Assembly (NCBI GenBank): GCA_035518375.1
Contig: DATIXQ010000026.1
Span: forward strand, 1-64,000
Direction: 5' to 3'
Length of the DNA stretch: 64,000 nt
From: DATJLY01 sp035518375
GTDB taxonomy: Bacteria > Pseudomonadota > Alphaproteobacteria > ATCC43930 > CGMCC-115725
Part shown: positions 40,748-48,922 of the stretch, in pieces
Layout: each line of letters opens with the position of its first letter
How positions within the stretch are numbered: the first letter of the stretch is position 1
Notes under the pieces: model-generated
Databases searched by the model: none
What the model was told of the DNA's origin: nothing
What the model saw: only the letters and a program-made list of their open reading frames with translations
Made by a program: the position numbers and the translations under genes

Positions 40748-42908
40748 GCCTGAAGGAAGTCAGCTCGCGCGTTCGGAGGGGCTGCGCGCGCTCATCACGC
40801 TGCCGGGCCTGTTCCAGGCGCTCGTGCTTTTCGTGATCTTGCTCGTGCTGCCGGAGATTTTTCCTGCGTCCTTCGAGGAGCTGGCGCTGCGCTCGTTCGA
40901 CCTGGAGCAGCGCATAGCGCCGCGCCCGGAGGAGACGCTGCCCGTCGTTATCGTCGCAATCGATGAGGCCTCGCTTTCGGGGCCCAACGGGCAATGGCCA
41001 TGGCCGCGCTCTGCCATGGCCGAACTGGTGCGCAAGATCGCGTCGGGGCATCCTCTGGCGCTCGGCGTCGACATCCTCTTCGCCGAGCGCGACCGGCTGG
41101 CGCCGCAGAACCTCGCGGCGGAGCTGAAGAACCTGCCCGAGACGGCGAAGAGCGCGCTCGCGACGCTTCCCGACAACGACGCGGAGCTTGGCGCCGCCTT
41201 TAAGATGGCACCGACGGTCTTGGGGCTTGCGCCGTCCTTTGAGAAGGAGGGCGAGGGCGGCTCGCCCATCCGCGCCGCGCCGATCCGCGCGATCGGCCCC
41301 GATCCGCAACGCTTCCTCGATTCCTTTCCAGGCGCGGTGCGAAGCCTCCCGGTCATCACCGCCGGCGAGACCGGCGCCGCGGCGCTCACCGGCAATCCCG
41401 ACCGCGACGGCATCGTGCGCCGCGTGCCGCTCGTCGTCTCGGTCGCCGGCACGCTCATGCCGAGCCTCGCGCTCGAGACGCTGCGGGTCGCCTCGGGCGC
41501 GCGCGGCATGGCTGTTCTCAGCACGCCATCCGGCGTCGAGGGCGTGCGCGTCGCGAACACGCTCCTGCCGACCGACGGCGAGGGCCGGGCCTACCCTTAC
41601 TTCGCACGGCCGCAATCGGCGACGACGATTTCCGCGGGCGACGTGTTCAGCGATTCCTTCGACGTGCACGCCTTTACCGACCAGATCGTGCTCCTCGGCG
41701 TCACTGGTGTGGGGCTCGTCGACATCAAGGAGACGCCTACGGGCCTCATGCAGGGCGTCGAGGTCCATGCCCAGCTCATCGAGTCCGTGCTGTCGGACCA
41801 GATTTTGCGCCGGCCGGCGGCGATGCGCAGGATCGAGCGCGGCCTCGTTGCAGCCGCAGCGCTTATCGTCATCCTGTTCATTCCCTACCGCCGGCCGTTC
41901 GTCGCGGCGGGGCTTGTCCTCGTCCTGGCGGCGCTCTTCCTCGGCGGCGCCTTCGCTGTGTTCCGCTACGAGCAATATCTCGTCAACGGCGTCTACCCCG
42001 CCGTCGTGTCGGTGCTCGTCTTCACGACCATGCTCTCGGCCAATCTGCGCCTCGCCGAGGAGGACAGGCGTCGTCTTGCCGGCGACCTCGAGCGAGAGCG
42101 CGAGGCGAAGGCGCGCATCGAGGGTGAGCTCAACGCCGCGCGTTCGATCCAGATGGGGCTTCTGCCGAAGCCGCTTCCGCGCGTCCCCGACACGCGCTCG
42201 GTCGACGTGCATCAGCTATTGGAAACGGCGCGCACGGTGGGCGGCGATCTCTACGACTTCATCATGCTCGATCAGCGCCGCCTCTATTTCGCAATCGCCG
42301 ATGTCTCGGGCAAGGGCGTCGATGCCGCGCTCTTCATGGCGATGACCAAGATGGCGCTCTCGGGCGCGACGCTGCATTACGGCGACGCGCTCGACCGCGT
42401 GTTCGGCGATGCCAACAGCCAGATCTCCGAGGCGAGCGACCATGTGCGCCATCAGGGCGGCCGGCCGATGTTCGTCACCGTCTTCGCCGCCGTGCTCGAG
42501 CTCGATACCGGGATCATCTCGTATGCGAGCGGCGGACACGACTCGCCCTATCTGCTGCGCCAGGGCGTCAGCCCGGCACGGCTCCTCACTGATGGTGGCC
42601 CGCCGCTTGGCACGATGGACGAATTCATGTTCCCGGTCGACCGCACGCGGCTCGCGCCCGGCGACATGATCGTGCTCTACACCGACGGCGTCACCGAGGC
42701 GAAGGACGAGGCCGGTGCCTTCTATACCAGCGCGCGCCTCGACAAGCTGATGGAGAGCCTGCGCCCGCGCTCCGCGCGCGGCGTCGTCGATGCGGTGCGC
42801 GAGGATGTTTGGCGCTTCATGGGCGACGCCGACCAGGCCGACGACGTGACGCTACTCGTCGTGCACTGGCTCGGGCCGGAGCCTCCGGCCTCGCTCAGCG
42901 AACCGTGA
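40737..42908 (+). CDS. CHASE2 sensor with PP2C/SpoIIE-type serine phosphatase
   Basis: A 723-residue membrane phosphatase. Helix 1 is LFQALVLFVILLVLPEIF (residues about 25-42), followed by a periplasmic CHASE2 domain to about residue 365 (VVIVAIDEASLSGPNGQWPW, ALGVDILFAERDRL). Three further helices (AALIVILFIPYRRPF to YPAVVSVLVFTTML) lead into a coiled coil and the RsbU-like phosphatase: TVGGDLYDFIMLDQRR, FAIADVSGKGVDAALFMAMT, YASGGHDSPYLLRQG and VLYTDGVTEAKDEAG with metal-binding Asp residues. It would dephosphorylate the STAS protein in response to a periplasmic cue. A TTG at 40737 is the only ordinary start. The 3' end overlaps the convergent OmpA gene by 14 bp. Confidence 0.92.
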   Translation: MSSEPEGSQLARSEGLRALITLPGLFQALVLFVILLVLPEIFPASFEELALRSFDLEQRIAPRPEETLPVVIVAIDEASLSGPNGQWPWPRSAMAELVRKIASGHPLALGVDILFAERDRLAPQNLAAELKNLPETAKSALATLPDNDAELGAAFKMAPTVLGLAPSFEKEGEGGSPIRAAPIRAIGPDPQRFLDSFPGAVRSLPVITAGETGAAALTGNPDRDGIVRRVPLVVSVAGTLMPSLALETLRVASGARGMAVLSTPSGVEGVRVANTLLPTDGEGRAYPYFARPQSATTISAGDVFSDSFDVHAFTDQIVLLGVTGVGLVDIKETPTGLMQGVEVHAQLIESVLSDQILRRPAAMRRIERGLVAAAALIVILFIPYRRPFVAAGLVLVLAALFLGGAFAVFRYEQYLVNGVYPAVVSVLVFTTMLSANLRLAEEDRRRLAGDLEREREAKARIEGELNAARSIQMGLLPKPLPRVPDTRSVDVHQLLETARTVGGDLYDFIMLDQRRLYFAIADVSGKGVDAALFMAMTKMALSGATLHYGDALDRVFGDANSQISEASDHVRHQGGRPMFVTVFAAVLELDTGIISYASGGHDSPYLLRQGVSPARLLTDGGPPLGTMDEFMFPVDRTRLAPGDMIVLYTDGVTEAKDEAGAFYTSARLDKLMESLRPRSARGVVDAVREDVWRFMGDADQADDVTLLVVHWLGPEPPASLSEP

Positions 42909-43482
42909 TCTCGACGCGGCGGTTGCGCGGCTCCGATACCTGGTCCGCAGTCTTAACGGCAAGGTCGAGCTGGCCGCGGCCGGCCACCGAGATCGATGCG
43001 CCGGTAAGCCCGTCCTTCACCAGGCGCTCGCGGATCGCCTGCGCGCGGCGCAGCGAAAGCTGCTGGTTGTAGGTCTTGTCGCCGAGCGTGTCGGTATGCC
43101 CGATCACCTCGACCTCGTAGACCGGGCGGCGCTTGATGTCGGCGAACACGTCCTGGTACTGCTGCTGCGAAGCGGGCGTCAGCGTGTCGCTGTCGCTGAT
43201 GAAATAGAGGCGGAAATGCGCGGGCAGGATCGGCCGCGCGGCGATCGCGCTGCCGAAGATCTGCTGCACCTGCCCGGCGTCGACCGCGACCGGTGCGGCC
43301 GTGCCGCCGCGCACCTCGCTCGCGGCATAGGGCTTGTCGAGCAGCACCGAGTTCTTGCCGTCCTCGACCGTGACGGCGCCGGCGCTGCCGTCGGGGTTGG
43401 GCAGCACGACGAACAGGTCCTGTCGTGGCGTGGAGCAGGCCGCGAGCGTGGCGGCAAGGAGAAGCGCGGCGAGCCAGCGCAT
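42895..43482 (-). CDS. OmpA-family lipoprotein
   Basis: A 195-residue outer-membrane lipoprotein: lipobox in ALLLAATLAACSTPR (Cys16), a variable N-terminal part with VVLPNPDGSAGAVTVEDGKN, and a C-terminal OmpA peptidoglycan-binding domain from about residue 85 with VYEVEVIGHTDTLGDKTYNQ, LSLRRAQAIRERLVKDG and a terminal NRRVEITVR. It starts two bases after the FecR stop, so FecR and OmpA are one operon. Their place between the CHASE2 phosphatase and the RsbW-like kinase suggests an envelope input to that pathway. Confidence 0.9.
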   Translation of the reverse strand: MRWLAALLLAATLAACSTPRQDLFVVLPNPDGSAGAVTVEDGKNSVLLDKPYAASEVRGGTAAPVAVDAGQVQQIFGSAIAARPILPAHFRLYFISDSDTLTPASQQQYQDVFADIKRRPVYEVEVIGHTDTLGDKTYNQQLSLRRAQAIRERLVKDGLTGASISVAGRGQLDLAVKTADQVSEPRNRRVEITVR

Positions 43483-43484
43483 GG

Positions 43485-43940
43485 CTATTGTCCGACCTGG
43501 ATGGCAAAGCTCGTGCCGCGCACGGCGAGCGTCGCCGTAGGCGTGCGCACCTTCATCGCCGAGGGCGAACTGCGCGCGATGTCGCCCGAGACCATGCTCG
43601 CCGTGCCCTTGCGCAGGTCGGTCAGCATCGTGCCTTTGAAGTTGCTGGAATCGAAGTTGTACTGCGATAGCGCCGCCTCGCTGTTGGGGCCGAGCGAGAG
43701 CACGCTGTCGTCGGTGAAGGTGATGCCGATACTGCCGTCGGCCCCGGTCTGGAGCGTATCCTTCTCGTAGAGCGCGTCGCCGGGCTTCACGGCGCTCGCC
43801 TTGCCGTCGCGCATGACGGAGGCCGCGCCCGAGGCGGTTTTGACCTGAGCGACCTGCGAGCCGTCGGCAAAGGCCGGCGCGGCGATAAGTGCGGCAGCGA
43901 AGGCGAAAGCCGCGCCGCGCAAGCAAAACGTCAATGCCAT
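43485..43940 (-). CDS. FecR-domain periplasmic protein
   Basis: A 151-residue exported protein: signal peptide FCLRGAAFAFAAALIAAPAF then ADGSQ, followed by a FecR domain with VKTASGAASVMRDGKASAVK, LYEKDTLQTGADGSIGITFT, DDSVLSLGPNSEAALSQYNF and VRTPTATLAVRGTSFAI. In this stand-alone form there is no transmembrane anti-sigma part, so it is a periplasmic or matrix domain rather than the classical FecR regulator. It heads the FecR-OmpA operon and is divergent from the RsbW-like gene. Confidence 0.92.
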   Translation of the reverse strand: MALTFCLRGAAFAFAAALIAAPAFADGSQVAQVKTASGAASVMRDGKASAVKPGDALYEKDTLQTGADGSIGITFTDDSVLSLGPNSEAALSQYNFDSSNFKGTMLTDLRKGTASMVSGDIARSSPSAMKVRTPTATLAVRGTSFAIQVGQ

Positions 43941-44039
43941 TTCTGTACTCCCCCGACGACGAACACTAGCCTAGCAGAAAATCCATTTCCACGGGTGGGC
44001 CGGGACAATCCCGCGCGACTTAGTTAAAATGCCCGCGCA

Positions 44040-44474
44040 ATGGGGGATGGAAACGAGGCGACGATTGCTGTCTGCGCTGACAACGAGGCGATGGCGCAGG
44101 TCCGCAGCTTCGTCGAAAATTTCGGGCAGGCGCGCGCGGTCGGCGCCGCCGATCTCGCCCGCGTGCTCATCGCGGTCGAGGAGCTCGTCACCAACATCGT
44201 GCGCTACGGCTATGGGCCGGGCCAGCAGCCGGGTTCTGTGCGCGTCACGCTTAGGCTCGTAGGGAACCGCCTCTCGGTGGAGATCGTCGACGATTCGCGA
44301 CCGTTTGATCCCTTCGCCGTGCCCGAGCCCGATCTCGACGCGCCGATCGAGGCGCGGACCATCGGCGGCCTCGGCCTCTATATCGTCAAGGCGCTGATGG
44401 ACGTGACGCGCTATCGCCGCGACGGCGCTCACAACGTCGTCGAGATCTCGCGGCCGGTGACGCTCGGAAACTGA
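44040..44474 (+). CDS. RsbW/SpoIIAB-like serine kinase (anti-sigma regulatory factor)
   Basis: A 144-residue HATPase_c protein. The N-box is IAVEELVTNIVRYGY near residue 44, G1 is VEIVDDSRPFDP and G2 is IGGLGLYIVKALMD. The family phosphorylates STAS antagonists and holds sigma factors or other targets when the antagonist is phosphorylated. A TTAAAAT just before the start gives a short leader. Together with the STAS protein and CHASE2-PP2C phosphatase it completes the three core parts of partner switching; no sigma factor is visible nearby. Its 3' end overlaps the convergent MFS gene by 46 bp. Confidence 0.9.
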   Translation: MGDGNEATIAVCADNEAMAQVRSFVENFGQARAVGAADLARVLIAVEELVTNIVRYGYGPGQQPGSVRVTLRLVGNRLSVEIVDDSRPFDPFAVPEPDLDAPIEARTIGGLGLYIVKALMDVTRYRRDGAHNVVEISRPVTLGN

Positions 44475-45706
44475 GCGCGCCCACGCGGGCCGGGCACGCG
44501 CCAGCTGCGCGCGGCGAGGAAGCCCACGAGCGCAAGGTTCAGAACGTTGGCGAAGAGCCCGGCCGCGAACGCCGCGCCGTAGAAGCCGTAATGATCGTAG
44601 AGCACGCCCGCGAGCCAGCCGCCGGCGGCCATGCCCGAGCCGCTGCACAGCATCATCACGGGGACGCGCCAGGACGCCTCCTCGGCCGGAAAGAACTCGC
44701 GGATCGCCAGCACATAGGCCGGCACGATGCCGCTGAAGCCGAAGCCGAAGAAGGCGGAGACGGCGAAGAGCCCGGCTTCGTCCTGCGTCATCAGCAACGC
44801 CGCCATCGCAAGCGCCTGGCATGCCGAGGAGGCGAGCACGGTCTTGATCCCGCCGATGCGATCCGAGATCCATCCCCAGAACTGCCGGCTCACGAAACCG
44901 GTGCCGAGCAGCACGGCGAGCATCGCGGCGCCGATCTCGGGCCGGATGCCGAGGTCGCTGCAAAAGGCGATGAGATGGCCCTGCGGCATCGCCATCGGGA
45001 CGCAGCACAGGAATGATGCGACGGCGATCAAGCCCAGCACGAGATTGGCGTTGAGGCCGAGCACGCGCCGGTCCGCGCGCCCACGCGCGGCGGCGAAGGC
45101 GGGCGCAAGCTCCGGCCGCGGCGGCGGATCGAGGAAGAACCAAGCAAGCGTCAGCACGAGCAGCAGCTCGACCGGCGCCGCCAGCATCATGGTGTGGCGC
45201 CAGCCGAGCGCGACGATCGCCTGCTCGAACAAGAGCGGCCAGATCGCGCCTGCGACATAGCTTCCGCTCGAGATGAGAGCGAGCGCGGTGCCGCGGTGGC
45301 GGTCGAACCAGCGACTCACATAAACATAAGAGGGCGCGTTGATGCTGCCGAGGCCGAGCATGCCGATGAGCACGCCGTGCGAGAGATAGAGCGCCACGGG
45401 CGTGCCGCGGCTCGCGACAAGAAGACCGAGCGCAATCATCGCGCCGCCGAAGATCGCGGTCGCGCGCAGGCCGAAGCGCTCGGCCGCGTGCCCCATCGCG
45501 ACGCCGCCCACGGCAGTGCCAAGCCATGCCAAGGCGTAGCACGCCGCCGGCACGGCGCGCGCGCCGCCGCCAAGATCTGCCGCGATGTCTTTGAGGGCGA
45601 CGACGACGATATAGGGCGCGCCGAAAGCCACCGACATGACGCCGAGCGCCGCCGCGGCCGCGATCCACGACCGCCGGCTCTCGACGCTCGGAACAACGGG
45701 ACTCAT
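44429..45706 (-). CDS. MFS transporter
   Basis: A 425-residue major facilitator with about 12 hydrophobic segments. Helix 1-2 region: VMSVAFGAPYIVVVALKDIA; motif A-like GHAAERFGLRATA; helix 4-5 GLGSINAPSYVYVSRWFDRH, RGTALALISSGSYVAGAIWP. Second half: GTGFVSRQFWGWISDRIGGI and FFGFGFSGIVPAYVLAIREF. The pattern recalls oxalate/formate-antiporter-like or monocarboxylate transporters (OFA/MCT type), but the substrate cannot be assigned. The C-terminus overlaps the RsbW-like gene on the other strand. Confidence 0.88.
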   Translation of the reverse strand: MSPVVPSVESRRSWIAAAAALGVMSVAFGAPYIVVVALKDIAADLGGGARAVPAACYALAWLGTAVGGVAMGHAAERFGLRATAIFGGAMIALGLLVASRGTPVALYLSHGVLIGMLGLGSINAPSYVYVSRWFDRHRGTALALISSGSYVAGAIWPLLFEQAIVALGWRHTMMLAAPVELLLVLTLAWFFLDPPPRPELAPAFAAARGRADRRVLGLNANLVLGLIAVASFLCCVPMAMPQGHLIAFCSDLGIRPEIGAAMLAVLLGTGFVSRQFWGWISDRIGGIKTVLASSACQALAMAALLMTQDEAGLFAVSAFFGFGFSGIVPAYVLAIREFFPAEEASWRVPVMMLCSGSGMAAGGWLAGVLYDHYGFYGAAFAAGLFANVLNLALVGFLAARSWRVPGPRGRAQFPSVTGREISTTL

Positions 45707-45749
45707 GCCACGCGTCTAGCACGCGCCCGCAGGACGCGCCACCGGCACC

Positions 45750-45787
45750 ACCTTCGTGCTGCGTCCCTACCTTCGTGCGGCGTCCCT
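45750..45787. repeat. two tandem 19-bp copies
   Basis: Units at 45750-45768 and 45769-45787 begin ACCTTCGTGC and differ by one base (T/G). They lie in the 161-bp gene-free stretch between the MFS gene and the small gene that follows; I see nothing else there. Confidence 0.6.
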
Positions 45788-45867
45788 ACGGGCGAGGCAC
45801 TACGCGCGGAACGAACGCGACGGCCCTTCGTTCGCCGCCGGAATGGTCAGAACCTTATCCGCGCGCT

Positions 45868-46053
45868 TCAGCGCGACGTCGCGCGCACGCCCGCGGGCGG
45901 ATGCCGCTCGGCACCGCTTTCGCGGCGCGTTGCCAGCTCGTCATAACGTGCCGCGAGCTGCAGGCGAATGACGCTCTCCCACAAATCCGCCGTCTTGTGT
46001 CCCGCGGCGCGGTGCTCGTCGGCGCGCCGCCGCAATTCATTTGCGTCTTCCAT
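45868..46053 (-). CDS. small helical hypothetical protein
   Basis: A 61-residue frame starting MEDANELRRRADEHRAAGHK and continuing TADLWESVIRLQLAARYDEL, then a basic tail. Short proteins with the RRRADEHR...LAARYDELA heptad-like pattern are common and uncharacterised in alphaproteobacteria. ACGGAGGCTGCC before the ATG is a good ribosome-binding site, which is why I accept it. Its start is 69 bp from the divergent LpxR-like gene. Confidence 0.6.
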   Translation of the reverse strand: MEDANELRRRADEHRAAGHKTADLWESVIRLQLAARYDELATRRESGAERHPPAGVRATSR

Positions 46054-46122
46054 GGCAGCCTCCGTCGGTCCATTCTGTGCTTGTCCGGGCGCGCCGTGAA
46101 CCCCCCGGAAAGTTGAATCCGC

Positions 46123-47145
46123 ATGCGTCATTTCGTCGATAAAGCGCACATCTTTCTGGGCGCGCTCGTGGCCGCGGCGCTGTCGAGCCAGGCGCTCGCC
46201 GACGATTACGGCCGCATGAACGTCCTCGAGGAAAACGACTCTCTCTATTTCCACACCGACAAGCATTACACGCAGGGGGTGCGATTCTCCTATCTAGCGC
46301 CGTCGGTGAAGCCGGGCGATTCTTTCGACCGACCGTTCGATTATCTTTCCGCCTATACGCCGATCTTCGCCGCCAATTCGGTCGACCGCCGTTATGTCTT
46401 GCTGTTCGGCCAGAGCATTTTCACGCCGGATGATCTTCAGCTTCGCCCGCCTGACCCGCGCGACCGGCCGTATGGCGGCTGGCTTTATGGCGGCGTGAGC
46501 CTCCTGCAGCGCGACGGCGACGACTCGCTCGAGAATCTCGAGCTCGATGCCGGGATCATCGGCCCCGGCGCGCTCGGCAAGCAGATCCAGAACGACTGGC
46601 ACCAGTTCATCGACATCCACCAGGCACAGGGCTGGTCCGACCAGATCCAGAACGAGCCGGGCGCCACGCTCACCTATCAGCGCCTGTGGCGTCTGCCGAT
46701 CGCGGGCGGCGACGCATTCGGTATCGACGCCGTACCGGAGGCAGGCGCCACGGTCGGCAACGTGTTCGATTTCGGCGAACTCGGCGGCATGCTGCGCATC
46801 GGCAGCGGGCTCGGCGCCGATTATGGCCCGCCGCGCGTACGCCCGGCGCTTTCGGGCACCGACTATTTCGACAGCACCCGCGCCGGCGACGGGCTCGGCG
46901 GCTATTTCTACATTGGCACGCAAGGCCGTGTCGTTGGCCGCAACATCTTTCTCGACGGCAACTCGTTCCGCCAAAGTCCGAGCGTCGATCACAGGGTGTT
47001 CGTTGGTGATGTGGAGACCGGCTTCGCGCTGTTCTGGTCACGCCGCGTCCGTGCCGACTTCAGCGTCACGGAACGCAGCAAGGAGTTTGTCGGCCAGCAC
47101 TCGCCGGACGTCATCGGCGCTGCCGCGCTCTCCTTCTCGCTCTGA
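46123..47145 (+). CDS. LpxR-like lipid A deacylase family protein (DUF2219)
   Basis: A 340-residue outer-membrane beta-barrel protein. Signal peptide: FLGALVAAALSSQALA. The N-terminal active-site region LEENDSLYFHTDKHYTQGVR matches the LpxR pattern (Asn/Asp, then D-x-Y-T-x-G). Later RDRPYGGWLYGGVSLL and the terminal GAAALSFSL with an aromatic-free end fit a barrel of this family. LpxR removes the 3'-acyloxyacyl chains of lipid A with calcium. Possible partner in envelope remodelling with the neighbouring FecR/OmpA proteins, but the genes are not in one operon. Confidence 0.88.
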   Translation: MRHFVDKAHIFLGALVAAALSSQALADDYGRMNVLEENDSLYFHTDKHYTQGVRFSYLAPSVKPGDSFDRPFDYLSAYTPIFAANSVDRRYVLLFGQSIFTPDDLQLRPPDPRDRPYGGWLYGGVSLLQRDGDDSLENLELDAGIIGPGALGKQIQNDWHQFIDIHQAQGWSDQIQNEPGATLTYQRLWRLPIAGGDAFGIDAVPEAGATVGNVFDFGELGGMLRIGSGLGADYGPPRVRPALSGTDYFDSTRAGDGLGGYFYIGTQGRVVGRNIFLDGNSFRQSPSVDHRVFVGDVETGFALFWSRRVRADFSVTERSKEFVGQHSPDVIGAAALSFSL

Positions 47146-47193
47146 GCCGCAGTTTGATTTCCGCCCGTGCGCAAAATGCTCTAAGGACGCGGC

Positions 47194-48840
47194 ATGGCGC
47201 GGGGGAACGGCGGTCTCAAGACCTATGATTATGTGATCGTCGGCGCCGGCTCGGCCGGCTGCACGCTCGCGCATCGCCTGAGCGAGGACGGCGAGACCCG
47301 CGTGCTCGTGCTCGAGGCCGGCGGCTGGGACCGTGATCCGCTCATCGCGCTGCCACTCGGCTGGGGCCGCATCCTCGAGCGGCGGCTCCACGACTGGATG
47401 TATTTCACCGAGCCCGAGCCCGGGCTTGACGACCGCCGCATCGAGTGCGCGCGCGGCAAGGTCGTGGGCGGGACCTCGTCGATCAACGCCATGGCCTATG
47501 TGCGCGGGCATCGCGCCGACTACGACCGCTGGGCGGCCTCGGGCCTGCCATCCTGGTCCTACGCGCGGCTCCTTCCCTATTTCCGGCGGCAGGAATCGTG
47601 GGAGGGCGGCGCCAGCGAATATCGCGGCGCGGGCGGCCCGCTCGCGACCATGCGCGCGCGCTATGACGATCCGCTCGTCGCAGCGTGCCTCGCGGCGGGC
47701 GAGGCGGCGGGCTTTCCGCGCACTGACGACTACAATGGCGCGCAGCAAGAAGGCTTTGCGCCCTTGCAACACACGATCCGCGGCGGCCGGCGCTGCAGCG
47801 CCGCCGTGGCTTACCTGCGGCCTGCGCTCGCGCGACGGAATCTCGCGGTCATCGTCGATGCGCATGCGGCGCGCATCGTGCTCGAGTCGGGCCGCGCCGT
47901 CGGCGTCGAGTACGTGGCGGGCGGTGCGAGCGTCATCGCCCGCGCCGAGCGCGAGGTGATCCTTGCCGCGGGCGTCGTCAACTCGCCGCAGCTCCTGATG
48001 CTGTCGGGCATCGGCGATCCGGAAACGCTCGCTGCGCAAGGCATCCGCACGGCCGTTGAGCTGCCAGGCGTCGGCTGCAATTTGCAGGACCATGTCGCCG
48101 CGGTCGTCGACTGCCGCCGCCACGACACCGGCCCCTTCGCCCGCGCGCTGCGTGCCGACCGCTTCGCCGTAGAGCTCTCCCGCGCATGGTTCTGGGGCAC
48201 GGGCCTTGCCGCCGATCCGCCGAGCGGCTGGACTGCCTTCCTCAAGAGCACGCCCGATGCGGCGCTGCCCGACATCCAGATCCTGTTCCGCGCCGCACCC
48301 GGAGACGCGCGCCCTTATCTCGCGCCGCGCCCGCCCTTCGTTGATGGATTTTCCTTCCGCGCCGTGCTGCTCCGGCCCAAAAGCCGCGGGCGGCTCGTTC
48401 TCGCGAGCGCCGATCCCAACGCACCGCCGCGCATCCACGAGAATTTCCTCGGCGAAGAGGACGACCGGCGCACGCTGCGCGCCGGTCTTCGTCTCGTCTG
48501 CGAGGTTGCGCGCCAGGCGCCGCTTCGGCCCTTCGTCGCGTCGCGGATTGCGCCCGCGCCCGACGGCGAGGGCGACGCAGCACTCGACGCCTATATCCGC
48601 GCCACCGCGACGACCGCGCACCATCCGCTCGGCACCTGCAAGATGGGGGCCGATTCGGACCCGCTTGCGGTCGTCGATCCCGAGCTGCGCGTGCGCGGGG
48701 TCGAGCGGCTTCGCGTCGTCGATGCCTCGGTCATGCCCGACCTCGTCGGCGGCAATATCAACGCCGCTATCATCGCCATCGCCGAGAAGGCCGCCGACCT
48801 CATTCGCGGCCGCCGTCCGCCGCCGCCCGCGCCGGTCTAG
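47194..48840 (+). CDS. GMC family FAD-dependent oxidoreductase (choline dehydrogenase-like)
   Basis: A 548-residue flavoprotein. The FAD-binding start is YDYVIVGAGSAGCTLAHRLS near residue 11, followed by GMC signature 1 ARGKVVGGTSSINAMAYVRG and signature 2 GVVNSPQLLMLSGIGDPETL. The catalytic end shows TTAHHPLGTCKMG with the conserved His and GGNINAAIIAIAEKAADLI. It resembles alcohol and choline dehydrogenases; without betB or transporter neighbours a choline role is not shown. The gene stands alone between the LpxR-like and DAHP synthase genes. Confidence 0.92.
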   Translation: MARGNGGLKTYDYVIVGAGSAGCTLAHRLSEDGETRVLVLEAGGWDRDPLIALPLGWGRILERRLHDWMYFTEPEPGLDDRRIECARGKVVGGTSSINAMAYVRGHRADYDRWAASGLPSWSYARLLPYFRRQESWEGGASEYRGAGGPLATMRARYDDPLVAACLAAGEAAGFPRTDDYNGAQQEGFAPLQHTIRGGRRCSAAVAYLRPALARRNLAVIVDAHAARIVLESGRAVGVEYVAGGASVIARAEREVILAAGVVNSPQLLMLSGIGDPETLAAQGIRTAVELPGVGCNLQDHVAAVVDCRRHDTGPFARALRADRFAVELSRAWFWGTGLAADPPSGWTAFLKSTPDAALPDIQILFRAAPGDARPYLAPRPPFVDGFSFRAVLLRPKSRGRLVLASADPNAPPRIHENFLGEEDDRRTLRAGLRLVCEVARQAPLRPFVASRIAPAPDGEGDAALDAYIRATATTAHHPLGTCKMGADSDPLAVVDPELRVRGVERLRVVDASVMPDLVGGNINAAIIAIAEKAADLIRGRRPPPPAPV

Positions 48841-48922
48841 CGTTCGCGCGGGAAAGCCGCTATTTCTTGGGCAGTTGACCGGAGATTCTAAGCGGGCGCG
48901 CGAGGCCCGCAGGACGGACCTT

